Below, piece after piece: positions 40,592 to 47,838 of a DNA stretch of 64,000 nt. The DNA is taken from positions 1 through 64,000 of the forward strand of contig JAUVZY010000006.1 of assembly GCA_030602315.1 (NCBI GenBank). Direction: 5' to 3'. Position 1 is the stretch's first letter, and each line of letters begins with the position of its first letter. Made by a program: the position numbers and the translations under genes. This stretch comes from Pseudomonadaceae bacterium (GTDB taxonomy: Bacteria > Pseudomonadota > Gammaproteobacteria > Pseudomonadales > Pseudomonadaceae). Below the pieces are notes generated by a model. That model ran no database searches and was not told the origin of the DNA. It saw only the letters and a list, made by a program, of their open reading frames with translations.

Positions 40592-41233
40592 CTATATTTT
40601 TAACGCATCTGGAGGCGCGGTGTGACCATATTTCATCGCAATCTGGCGTTGACTGCTAGACAGTGCGGGCCAGATAACATGCACGCGGTCTACCTCCATT
40701 TGGGCTAGATCTCGCTTGTACTTGTCTTTCTTCAGGCTGACCTTGAAGAACGACGGGCTGTGATCAATGTTATTCGCTTTCAGGCGCCAAAACACAACGA
40801 ACGCGAACCTAGGGGTAAGATATTTGTTTGTTCGGTAGAACTTGAGCGCGTTCTTTAGAATCTCGTTCGACTCCTTGGCCGCTACCGTCTCCAGGGCCTT
40901 GACGCAAGACTCAAGCCGCATTTTAGCCATTAACCCGTCAAGCTTGCGCTTAGCGGCGCGCGCGTCGAGTTCTCTGGCGCCTTCAAACACGGCGAGCTTG
41001 AATTTCAAAATACATTGGGAGCCGACCCACAAGACACGCTTTGTTAGCTTGTTGCGGATCTCAAAGTGATATCGCAGCTCCTCTTGGTTGCACAACTGAC
41101 ATTGTTCAACCGGCTGCTCGTGATCTTCTGTCTGCTCGGTGAAGTACCACTCCTTGAAAGCTTCAGGGAGCGTTCCAGCGACGGAAAGAGGAAGAATATT
41201 TTCTCTGACCCGCTGCGGATACGTATTCGTCAT
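40592..41233 (-). CDS. Integron cassette protein with zinc-ribbon-like CxxC motif
   Basis: A 213-residue protein. Residues ~43-75 hold CQLCNQEELRYHFEIRNKLT followed by VLWVGSQCILKF, a C-x2-C...C pattern seen in many uncharacterised proteins that may bind zinc. The remainder is basic and helical (ARAAKRKLDGLMAKMRLESC), ending in GHTAPPDALKI. No signal or membrane segment. Codon use and base composition are less GC-rich than the host genes. It fills one cassette between attC sites at 40462-40541 and 41254-41341. Function unknown. Confidence 0.8.
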   Translation of the reverse strand: MTNTYPQRVRENILPLSVAGTLPEAFKEWYFTEQTEDHEQPVEQCQLCNQEELRYHFEIRNKLTKRVLWVGSQCILKFKLAVFEGARELDARAAKRKLDGLMAKMRLESCVKALETVAAKESNEILKNALKFYRTNKYLTPRFAFVVFWRLKANNIDHSPSFFKVSLKKDKYKRDLAQMEVDRVHVIWPALSSSQRQIAMKYGHTAPPDALKI

Positions 41234-41253
41234 ACCACCCTCTTATTCTTATG

Positions 41254-41341
41254 GTCTAACGTTCAGGTTAAGGGGCAGGCAAACGCGCAGCGTTTGGCTG
41301 TCCCAGTGAGCGAAGCGAACGGCTTGAACCGTATGTTAGGC
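41254..41341. repeat. attC site of distal duplicated cassette
   Basis: Cores GTCTAAC (41254-41260) and GTTAGGC (41335-41341). Arms GGTTAAGGGGCAGGC and GCGAACGGCTTGAACC pair. Nearly identical to the attC at 41631-41718. Confidence 0.9.
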
Positions 41342-41630
41342 CACGGTGCATAAGCCAAACGTTGGAATGCAATACGGCCGGAAATGCGGACGCTTGGAAA
41401 ACCGAGGAGTGGCGAGCGAACACCTGCTGGTGGCAAAGCGACCGTACCGGGTCGGCGACGGGGTAGCGGTGACTTGAGGAAAGCAGGCCTGAACAGGGGC
41501 TGATGGTGGCCAGCGTTCACTTGCGCCCGCGGTGAGAAATAACGTGCCCGGATGCCGGCGCGCACGGCGCGATTAAATGCGGATGGATTACAGACTTCCA
41601 TGCCTGAATTAACTCCGAATAAACGATGAC
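41342..41630 (-). other. Cassette body without a convincing gene (copy 2)
   Basis: A ~290-base body between two near-identical attC sites. It is about 90% identical to the body at 41719-42007. A frame of 112 codons (41263-41601, minus) exists in both copies, but its last ~25 codons are translated attC, and most differences between copies change amino acids. It may be non-coding (RNA or regulatory cassette) or a decaying gene. Confidence 0.7.
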
Positions 41631-41718
41631 GCCTAACGTTCAGGTTAAGGGGCAGGCAGACGCGAAGCGTTTGACTGTCCCAGTGAGCGAAGCGAGCGGC
41701 TTGAACCGTATGTTAGGC
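41631..41718. repeat. attC site of proximal duplicated cassette
   Basis: Cores GCCTAAC (41631-41637) and GTTAGGC (41712-41718), arms GGTTAAGGGGCAGGC and GCGAGCGGCTTGAACC. Perfect consensus cores. Confidence 0.92.
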
Positions 41719-42007
41719 CACGGTGCATAAGCTAAACGTTGGAATGCAACACGGCCAGAAATGCGGACGCTTGGAAAACCGAGGAGTGGCGAGAGAACAC
41801 CTGCTGGTGGCAAAGCGACCGTACCGGATCGGCGACGGGGTAGCGGTGACTTGAGGCTAGCCGGCCTGAACAGCGGCTGATGGTGGCCAGCGTTTACTTT
41901 CGCCCGCGCTGAGAAATAACGTGCCCGGATGCCGGCAGGCACGGCGCGATTAAAAGCGGGTGGATTACAGACTTCCATGCCTGAAGTAACTCCGAATAAA
42001 CGATGAC
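41719..42007 (-). other. Cassette body without a convincing gene (copy 1)
   Basis: Tandem twin of the body at 41342-41630; the repeat unit including attC is about 377 bases. Frame 41640-41978 (minus, 112 codons) overlaps attC and begins ATGGAAGTCTGTAATCC without a clear ribosome site. Both copies share ATAACGTGCCCGGATGCCGG and a GGCAAAGCGACCGTACCGG stretch. Confidence 0.7.
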
Positions 42008-42079
42008 GCCTAACGACGAAGGTCAGCGGCAGGCGGACAGCGTAGCTGGCCGACTGTCCGCTGGACCGAATTGTTAGGT
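42008..42079. repeat. attC site of DUF6228-like cassette
   Basis: Cores GCCTAAC (42008-42014) and GTTAGGT (42073-42079) with an internal inverted repeat (GGCGGACAGC / CTGTCCGC). The gene's stop codon TAA is inside the right-hand core. Confidence 0.9.
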
Positions 42080-42478
42080 GCTGGCATTGAAGAAGGCCTC
42101 CGCATTTTTTGCAATTTGCTCTAACTGCGCGAATTCGCTATCCAATCCAGCCTCTACACGCCATTCTTCGGGAGTTCCTTGCAACCCTCGCAATTCGACT
42201 TGAAAGGTGACGCTACCCAATGATGTGCAGGTTGCTGATAGACGAAAATCTTGCTCGATTGATGCCCAAGAGTGCTGCCCTTGCCATGGCTTTTTGAACC
42301 CGGCGATTTCTTGAAAGAACTGGTTTAGCCCATTGGCGTCTGTATAGGCCCAAATATCGGTTGTGGCAGAGAGTTCAAAACCTTTTAGCTCAACGCGGAA
42401 ATACTCGTCTCGATGCTGAGAGAAGACGAGTTTACGGTGTGACGATGTCGAGCGAATGGATAGCAATGTGGGCTCCAC
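42074..42478 (-). CDS. Integron cassette protein, DUF6228-like
   Basis: A 134-residue soluble protein. The pattern RDEYFRVELKGFELSATTDI, GLNQFFQEIA, WASIEQDFRLSATC, and LGSVTFQVELRG matches my memory of DUF6228, a family often found among polymorphic-toxin immunity-like proteins. The C-terminus is helical (EFAQLEQIAKNAEAFFNAST). The stop codon lies in the attC core. Base composition is lower in GC than the flanking genome. An immunity or protective role is only a suggestion from the family. Confidence 0.78.
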   Translation of the reverse strand: MEPTLLSIRSTSSHRKLVFSQHRDEYFRVELKGFELSATTDIWAYTDANGLNQFFQEIAGFKKPWQGQHSWASIEQDFRLSATCTSLGSVTFQVELRGLQGTPEEWRVEAGLDSEFAQLEQIAKNAEAFFNAST

Positions 42479-42486
42479 TGGGCGGC

Positions 42487-42562
42487 ACCTAACGTTTGGT
42501 TAAGGGGCGGGGTTTAGCCCGTCCCAGCGAGCGGAGCGAGCGATTTGAACCAGTTGTTATAT
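42487..42562. repeat. attC site of the two-gene cassette
   Basis: Cores ACCTAAC (42487-42493) and GTTATAT (42556-42562). Arms GGTTAAGGGGCGGGG and GCGAGCGATTTGAACC, with an internal CCCGTCC..GGGGCGGG pairing. Confidence 0.88.
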
Positions 42563-42564
42563 GG

Positions 42565-42900
42565 CTACTTACTGCTGCCTGCTTTCTCGCCTGTCAAGAA
42601 TGCAATTGTCCCAGTGACGCCTGCAGTAATTATGGGGGCAATAATCACCCAATAATCCTTAGCGTGTTCAGGCGTTCTAATAAATACTACTCCGCCAAAA
42701 ATTGCCAAAATTGAACATGTGACACCAACCAACCACAGAACGCCGACTTTTACTGTTACATCTCCTGCTGCACGAATTTGAGCAGGTGTTTTCGGTTTTG
42801 AAGCATCAGCTAATGCCTTATGCTGCCATGCTTGAAGTGCACTTGGTTGAGCGGATGAACTGCTCGGTATTGTTTGCTGGCTTGTTGATGTTCCGGCCAT
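42565..42900 (-). CDS. Two-helix membrane protein of a two-gene integron cassette
   Basis: A 111-residue protein. A ~50-residue polar, Ser/Gln/Ala-rich N-terminus (MAGTSTSQQTIPSSSSAQPS) is followed by two hydrophobic helices (about residues 50-72, VGVLWLVGVTCSILAIFGGV; and 83-103, VIIAPIITAGVTGTIAFLTG) and a short Lys/Ser tail. Both ends are probably cytoplasmic. Its ATG overlaps the stop of the upstream gene (TAATG), so production is coupled. No family is recognised. Small membrane proteins coupled to a soluble partner are a known layout for defence effectors; this is inference. Confidence 0.8.
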   Translation of the reverse strand: MAGTSTSQQTIPSSSSAQPSALQAWQHKALADASKPKTPAQIRAAGDVTVKVGVLWLVGVTCSILAIFGGVVFIRTPEHAKDYWVIIAPIITAGVTGTIAFLTGEKAGSSK

Positions 42901-43571
42901 TATTTCACCAGCCCTTTAACTTTCTCGGGTGAAAATGACGGCATCTGCTTGTCTATAAGTTGGAGGAAATTTTCTTTCTTAAGTGCGTCTTCGGTTGGTG
43001 AGTTGTTTATGTCAAGTTCAATAAAAATTCCAGCCTCTGGAACCCCATTGAACGCAGCTATTGCAGTGTTTATGGATGTAATATTGTTCAGTTGTAGGCC
43101 GTGGCTTGAGGTTTTTTTATTAAATCTTAAGTTGATTTCTTCAGCAGAACTCAGGTCGACTTTAAGGTATTTCTTTGTCATTGAGGCGGAGGCGGACTTG
43201 TCTGGCATGAAGAAATTTCCGATTAGCCCGAATCTAACAATGCCGGCTTGACCAAAAATGCTGTCAACAAATATTTTAACTTTAGCTAAGAAGTCACGGG
43301 TTAATTCTGGCCAGTTTATTTCGTCGCGGAAATCGCCGTTTAGTATGAAGTCAATTCGAGAGCAAGCGATATTGCAATTATATTTATTGCATTCGGAGCG
43401 CATTTGGACTCTTGGTATTTCTGCTGGTGCTTCTGGTGGAATAGGCAGGATATGTGGCATCGCATCGAATAGATTGCCCATTGCTGAGTTAACGCTATTC
43501 ATTAATGTGTCCGGCCTGGAGACGTTATTTTGAAAGAACAGCGCCAATTGCAGTTTTACGATCTTTTCCAT
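42900..43571 (-). CDS. Unknown soluble protein of a two-gene integron cassette
   Basis: A 223-residue protein with AT-rich codon use, clearly foreign to the genome. It starts MEKIVKLQLALFFQNNVSRP and contains a Cys-bearing stretch (RSECNKYNCNIACSRIDFIL, three cysteines within seven residues-plus), a beta-rich middle (GIVRFGLIGNFFMP; YLKVDLSSAEEINLRFNKKT) and a helical Lys-rich end (SPEKVKGLVK). No signal peptide or membrane helix. The segment EAGIFIELDINNSPTEDALK suggests an alpha/beta sensor-like fold. It is the first gene of a cassette bounded by attC 43606-43681 and 42487-42562 and overlaps the two-helix protein by one base. Family unknown. Confidence 0.8.
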   Translation of the reverse strand: MEKIVKLQLALFFQNNVSRPDTLMNSVNSAMGNLFDAMPHILPIPPEAPAEIPRVQMRSECNKYNCNIACSRIDFILNGDFRDEINWPELTRDFLAKVKIFVDSIFGQAGIVRFGLIGNFFMPDKSASASMTKKYLKVDLSSAEEINLRFNKKTSSHGLQLNNITSINTAIAAFNGVPEAGIFIELDINNSPTEDALKKENFLQLIDKQMPSFSPEKVKGLVK

Positions 43572-43605
43572 TTGGGCTTTCTACTTTAGCTGATAATGAG
43601 AAAAC

Positions 43606-43681
43606 ATATAACGATTAAGCTAAGGGGCCGGCTTCGCCTGTCCCTGCGAACGAAGTGAGCGCTTTTAGCGCATTGTTATGT
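43606..43681. repeat. attC site of the first (integrase-proximal) cassette
   Basis: Cores ATATAAC (43606-43612) and GTTATGT (43675-43681), less exact than the others. Arms GCTAAGGGGCCGGC and GAAGTGAGCGCTTTTAGCGC. The stop codon of the cassette gene is inside the right core. Confidence 0.82.
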
Positions 43682-44083
43682 GCCGCTTGCGAATAATTTT
43701 TGGGTGTGTGCGTCGAGCTTGTATCGCTTTGCAGGTTGTACATCAAAGCAAAATACACCTTCTGTGCTCCATACAGTTACGCCACCTTGAATGTCTGGAG
43801 TTAAGGAAAGGCTTGGTATTGGCTTTTTCCAATGCATAGTAATTTTTTTGTCGTCTTTGGCTATTACTTGGCCAATGGCTTTTGCTATGCCTATTTCTGA
43901 GGTGCAATCAAAGTTTGCGAGCAGAATGAAGTCATTTGTTTTGATGTCTTCAAAAATTTGCTCGCAAGAATTGTTTTTTGCGGTTGGCCATTTACTTAGC
44001 TCGGGGAAAGGTAGTTCGTCTGAGTTGAGTATGGACGTGAGTTCATTATCTTCGTAAGCGAATCGCCAGAATTTTGTCCGCAT
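43676..44083 (-). CDS. Unknown protein in the first integron cassette
   Basis: A 135-residue soluble protein with low-GC codon use: MRTKFWRFAYEDNELTSILN, then IFEDIKTNDFILLANFDCTS, EIGIAKAIGQVIAKDDKKIT and MHWKKPIPSLSLTPDIQGGV. The 'W..FAYEDN ... NDFILLA..D ... GIAKAIGQV' order recalls PUA/EVE-like small-molecule or nucleic-acid binding domains, but similarity is weak. GGAGGTAAT precedes the ATG at 44083; a TTG at 44110 also continues the frame. As the cassette next to attI it would be the most recently acquired and likely expressed from the integrase-region promoter. Confidence 0.75.
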   Translation of the reverse strand: MRTKFWRFAYEDNELTSILNSDELPFPELSKWPTAKNNSCEQIFEDIKTNDFILLANFDCTSEIGIAKAIGQVIAKDDKKITMHWKKPIPSLSLTPDIQGGVTVWSTEGVFCFDVQPAKRYKLDAHTQKLFASGT

Positions 44084-44096
44084 ATTACCTCCGAAG

Positions 44097-44236
44097 TTGC
44101 ATAACTCCAATTAGACACCAATTGGTGCATAAGACGCCCGGCGGGCTTGGGGGATAACGTTCCTTGTCATTGCTGCATTCCTTGTCTAGGCTGGGGCGCT
44201 CACACGGATTGTGACCGTATAAGGGAGTTATACACC
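44097..44236. promoter_or_regulatory. attI recombination region and divergent promoter zone of the integron
   Basis: Between the first cassette and intI. On the minus strand GTTATGC (core-like, 44099-44105) directly precedes the cassette gene and is the likely crossover; a second core-like GTTATCC is at 44152-44158. The inverted pair CCAATTGG (44116-44123) lies between them. No LexA box (CTGT-N8-ACAG) was found, so SOS control of this integrase is not supported by sequence. Confidence 0.6.
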
Positions 44237-45202
44237 ATGGATGGCAGGCCACGGCTGCTCGATCAGGTCAGAGAGCGAATCAGGCTGAAACACTACTCGA
44301 TTCGAACCGAGCGCGTCTATTGCGAGTGGGTGCGTCGTTTTATTCGGTTTCATCAGTATCGCCATCCGTTGGAGATGGGGGCGCCGGAGGTGGAGGCGTT
44401 TCTTTCGGATTTGGCGGTGCGTGGGAATGTTTCGGCTTCCACGCAGAATCAGGCGTTGGCGGCGTTGTTGTTTCTATATAAGGAAGTCCTGGCGGTGGAT
44501 CTGCCCTGGCTTGGGGAGATAATCCGGGCGAAAAAGCCAGCCCGGTTGCCGGTAGTGCTGAGCACGGCGGAAGTTCAAGCGATTCTCGGGCGTTTGGCGG
44601 GCGAGCTGTGGTTGGCTGCCAGCCTGTTGTATGGATCGGGCATGCGTTTGCTGGAGGCCTTGCGCCTGCGCGTAAAGGATGTCGACTTCACTCGGCGGGA
44701 AATCGTCATCCGCGACGGTAAAGGGTTCAAGGACCGTGTCACTCTGTTGCCAGCGCGGCTATATGAGCCGTTGAAATCGCAGTTGGCGCTTGTACGGCTT
44801 GCTCACCAGGACGAGCTTGCCGCCGGCCGGGGGGATGTCTATCTCCCGGATGCCCTGGCCCGTAAATATCCGAAAGCGCCATGGGAATGGGGTTGGCAGT
44901 ATGTGTTTCCGGCGGCTCGGCTATCGGTGGACCCGCGTAGTGGCGTGCGGCGGCGTCATCATCTGGACGAAAAGCGGCTGCAACGAGCGTTCAAGCGCGC
45001 CGTAGCGGCCGCGGGGATTGCCAAGCTGGCGACGCCCCATACGTTGCGCCACAGCTTCGCCACGCATCTGCTCGAGGCCGGGCAGGACATCCGTACGGTG
45101 CAGGAGTTGCTCGGGCATGCGGATGTGAAGACCACGATGGTGTACACCCATGTTCTCAACCGCGGTGGGCTGGCCGTGATCAGTCCGCTGGATCGCGCCT
45201 GA
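44237..45202 (+). CDS. intI: Integron integrase IntI (chromosomal integron)
   Basis: A 321-residue tyrosine recombinase that inserts and excises gene cassettes by recombining attI and attC. N-terminal core-binding domain: [20 protein letters not shown] and YLF-type [20 protein letters not shown]. Catalytic residues: Arg137 ([13 protein letters not shown]), Lys165 region (DGKGFKDR), His268 and Arg271 ([16 protein letters not shown]), His294 ([10 protein letters not shown]) and Tyr303 (VYTH). The extra integron-specific segment is present ([20 protein letters not shown], residues ~208-227), which separates it from phage integrases. No frameshift or stop, so it is probably active. Cassettes extend from its 5' side leftward, as in all integrons. 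Confidence 0.96.
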   Translation: MDGRPRLLDQVRERIRLKHYSIRTERVYCEWVRRFIRFHQYRHPLEMGAPEVEAFLSDLAVRGNVSASTQNQALAALLFLYKEVLAVDLPWLGEIIRAKKPARLPVVLSTAEVQAILGRLAGELWLAASLLYGSGMRLLEALRLRVKDVDFTRREIVIRDGKGFKDRVTLLPARLYEPLKSQLALVRLAHQDELAAGRGDVYLPDALARKYPKAPWEWGWQYVFPAARLSVDPRSGVRRRHHLDEKRLQRAFKRAVAAAGIAKLATPHTLRHSFATHLLEAGQDIRTVQELLGHADVKTTMVYTHVLNRGGLAVISPLDRA

Positions 45203-45322
45203 GGGGCGCATACCGAACCAATCGCTCGCCAGGCTTCGCACTCCCGGCCATCGCCGGCCGAGAAACTTTGCCGTGGCGTCGTCGTCCTCCGAGAACAGTC
45301 CTGGCGAACTGACGGAGGCCTT

Positions 45323-46177
45323 ATGTGCAGCGAGAAGACCCTGCCACCGCAACACCAGTCCGAGCCCGGCAAGGAAGAGGAGATGTCGCCACGTCCGGCG
45401 TACTGGGGTGAGCACTACAAGCCGGCGGGCAAGCTCGAGGGCAAGGTGGCCATCGTCACTGGCGCCGACAGCGGCATCGGCCGCTCGGTGGCGGTGCTGT
45501 TCGCCCGTGAGGGGGCGGACGTGGCGGTGCTGTACAAGGATCAGTATCAGGACGCCGACGAGACCCGCGAGGCCATCGAGAAATGCGCGCGCAAGTGCCT
45601 GCTGTACGCCGGTGACGTGGCGGACGCCGACTTCTGCGACAAGGTGGTCAGCGACGTGGTGGACACCCTGGGGCGGCTGGACATTCTGGTGAACAACGCC
45701 GGCGAGCAGCATCCGCAGAAGGGGCTCGAAGACATCAGCGAAGAGCAGTGGGAGCGGACCTTCCGCACCAACATCTTCGGCATGTTCCAGCTGACCAAGC
45801 GCGCCTTGCCGCATCTGAAGGAAGGCAGCGCGATCATCAACACCACTTCTGTGACCGCCTACAAGGGCAACCCGACACTGATCGATTACTCGTCCACCAA
45901 GGGCGCCATCGTCGCCTTTACCCGTTCGCTGGCGATGAACCTTGTCGAGCGCGGAATCCGGGTGAATGCGGTGGCGCCGGGGCCGATCTGGACGCCCCTG
46001 ATCGCCTCGACCTTCTCCGAGGAGCAGGTGGAAAGCTTCGGCGCCAGCACGCCGATGAAGCGCCCCGGCCAGCCGGAGGAGGTGGCGCCGGCCTACGTGT
46101 ACCTGGCGAGCAGCGATTCGTCGTACGTGTCCGGTCAGGTGCTGCATGTGAACGGCGGCAAGATCGTCAACGGTTGA
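45323..46177 (+). CDS. Short-chain dehydrogenase/reductase (YghA-like)
   Basis: A 284-residue NAD(P)-dependent oxidoreductase of the long-N-terminus SDR group (about 40 residues before the fold, SEPGKEEEMSPRPAYWGEHY). The cofactor loop is VAIVTGADSGIGRS, the NNAG motif is DILVNNAGEQHP, and the catalytic Tyr-Lys pair is in LIDYSSTKGAIVAFTRS, with Ser in INTTSVTAYKG. Homologues are common in stress or desiccation gene groups. Substrate unknown. It lies 120 bases downstream of intI in the same direction and 53 bases before ku, probably in one transcript with ku. Confidence 0.93.
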   Translation: MCSEKTLPPQHQSEPGKEEEMSPRPAYWGEHYKPAGKLEGKVAIVTGADSGIGRSVAVLFAREGADVAVLYKDQYQDADETREAIEKCARKCLLYAGDVADADFCDKVVSDVVDTLGRLDILVNNAGEQHPQKGLEDISEEQWERTFRTNIFGMFQLTKRALPHLKEGSAIINTTSVTAYKGNPTLIDYSSTKGAIVAFTRSLAMNLVERGIRVNAVAPGPIWTPLIASTFSEEQVESFGASTPMKRPGQPEEVAPAYVYLASSDSSYVSGQVLHVNGGKIVNG

Positions 46178-46230
46178 GCCGCACGCCGGGCCGCAGCCGC
46201 GGCTCGGCCACTGACAGGGGAGGTACGCGC

Positions 46231-47163
46231 ATGCCCCGCTCGATCTGGAAAGGCGCCGTCAGCTTCGGCCTGGTGCATATCCCGGTGGCGCTGGTGCCAG
46301 CCACCTCACGCCAGGGCATCGACTTCGACTGGCTGGACAAGCGCAGCATGGACCGGGTCGGCTACAAGCGCATCAACAAGACCACCGGCGAGGAGATCGA
46401 CAGCGAGAACATCGTCAAGGGCGTTGCCTACCAGAAGGGCGAGTACGTGGTGCTGAGCGACGAAGAAATCCGCTCGGCCTACCCGGAGGCGACCCAGACG
46501 GTGGACATCATCGCCTTCATCGATGCCGCCTCGGTGTCCTTCCTTTATATCGACACGCCGTACTACCTGACGCCGGAGCGCCGTGGCGAGAAGGTCTACG
46601 CGCTGCTGCGCGAGACGCTGGCGCAAACCGGCAAGGTCGGCCTGGCCAATGTGGTGCTGCGCAACAAGCAGCACCTGGCGGTGGTGATGCCGCTGGGCAA
46701 GGCCCTGGTGCTCAACACCCTGCGCTGGGCCGACGAGGTGCGCGGTATCGAATACCTGGAGCTCAAGGACGAGGCGATCAATGCCGAACTCAACCCCCGC
46801 GAGCTGGACATGGCCAAGCGGCTGGTCGAGGACATGAGCGAGGACTGGGACCCGAAGGCCTACCGTGACAGTTTTCAGGACCGGATCATGGAACTGGTCG
46901 AACGCAAGGCCCGCGAGGGCGAGCTGGCCACGGTGGGCACGCCCGAAGCGCCGGCTGGCAAGGGGGCCGAGGTCATCGACCTCACCGAGCTGCTGCGCCG
47001 GAGCCTGGAGAGCAAGCCCGCGCAGAAGAAAGGCGCCGCCGCAGCCGGCAAGTCGAGCGAGGCGGACGAGGCGGAACAGGCCAAGCCCGCCAGCAAACCC
47101 CGCGCGCGGCGCAAGAGCAGCGGCGAAGGCGAGGGCGGCAAGCCGAGCAAGCGGGCGGGGTAG
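46231..47163 (+). CDS. ku: Bacterial Ku DNA end-binding protein
   Basis: Ku forms a ring on broken DNA ends and recruits LigD for non-homologous end joining. The 310-residue protein begins MPRSIWKGAVSFGLVHIPVA (family start), with DFDWLDKRSMDRVGYKRINK, the ring-forming central domain (YYLTPERRGEKVYALLRETL) and LNPRELDMAKRLVEDMSEDW. The C-terminal ~55 residues are a Lys/Ala/Ser-rich tail (KSSEADEAEQAKPASKPRARRKSS), as in Ku tails that bind DNA. AGGGGAGG lies upstream of the ATG. No ligD is in the window; in many genomes it is elsewhere. Confidence 0.95.
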   Translation: MPRSIWKGAVSFGLVHIPVALVPATSRQGIDFDWLDKRSMDRVGYKRINKTTGEEIDSENIVKGVAYQKGEYVVLSDEEIRSAYPEATQTVDIIAFIDAASVSFLYIDTPYYLTPERRGEKVYALLRETLAQTGKVGLANVVLRNKQHLAVVMPLGKALVLNTLRWADEVRGIEYLELKDEAINAELNPRELDMAKRLVEDMSEDWDPKAYRDSFQDRIMELVERKAREGELATVGTPEAPAGKGAEVIDLTELLRRSLESKPAQKKGAAAAGKSSEADEAEQAKPASKPRARRKSSGEGEGGKPSKRAG

Positions 47164-47176
47164 CTATCCATAAGGG

Positions 47177-47308
47177 ACGGGTGGCAACGCTGGCCAAGGG
47201 CGGGCGGTCGTTGGTCACCCTACGGGTGGCAACGGCGAAACCGTGGCCCCATTGGGCGGTGCCGTGGCTGCGGTGGCCAAGACCTGACGGTCGTTGACCA
47301 CCCTACGG
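47177..47308. repeat. Degenerate copy of the GTAGGGTGG repeat family after ku
   Basis: Contains GGCGGTCGTTGGTCACCCTACGG and GGTGGCCAAGACCTGACGGT, closely matching the second half of the 136-bp units at 13075-13735. It fills the gap between ku and the next gene. Confidence 0.75.
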
Positions 47309-47359
47309 TTTGGTGCGTCGTCGCCGGGTGATGTTCATTCGCTTGCGCGGGGCGCGGGC

Positions 47360-47689
47360 TCAGCGCCCCAGCCGGCTGATGCCGCTGATGAAAAACAGGA
47401 TGCCGACCACCACCGCCACCAGCATCACCGCGCCGCCCAGCACCAGTGCGATCAAGCTGCCCAGTGGATCGCTCCATTGCTCCTTCAGCGCGGCGGCCAC
47501 CGCCGAGACGCGCACGGCGAACACGAACGAGGCCGTGCCGAGGCCGAGGGCGATGTAGCCCCAGAGGGTTGGATGGTTTTCGCTGAACTCGCTGTAGACC
47601 TTTTCCGCCAGGCGAATGATGGCGACGAGCGCGCCGACCACCAGCCAGGCCATCAACTCGTCCCTAAAGCCTGCGCTTGCTCCCTGCAT
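47360..47689 (-). CDS. Small membrane protein of unknown function
   Basis: A 109-residue protein with a short soluble start and three hydrophobic stretches (about residues 13-27, 44-64, 79-101: LIALVLGGAVMLVAVVVGIL). A start at Met13 (47653) is equally possible. It has no recognised family; the C-terminal helix with GGxxxxVxxxxxG spacing suggests helix packing. It is convergent with ku. Confidence 0.65.
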   Translation of the reverse strand: MQGASAGFRDELMAWLVVGALVAIIRLAEKVYSEFSENHPTLWGYIALGLGTASFVFAVRVSAVAAALKEQWSDPLGSLIALVLGGAVMLVAVVVGILFFISGISRLGR

Positions 47690-47838
47690 CTTCGTATCGT
47701 CCCTGTGTACGTGGATGGGCCGCTTGGCCAGGTGCGGTGGATGGTAGCGCAGTGGTGGGGCGATTGCCGTGAGCTCGCTAGCCCGCGGTGGGGCCGGTGT
47801 TGCGGGTTGGACGGGGTTGGTATTAGGGGCGGGATTGG

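Noticed and set aside
41263-41978. Two 112-codon frames as real paralogous genes
   Set aside because: They run through attC sites and differ mainly by amino-acid-changing substitutions; kept only as cassette bodies.
44097-44236. LexA operator controlling intI
   Set aside because: No CTGT-N8-ACAG match was found.
44237-45202. Phage or genomic-island integrase
   Set aside because: It has the integron-specific insert and adjacent attC array, and no tRNA or phage genes are nearby.
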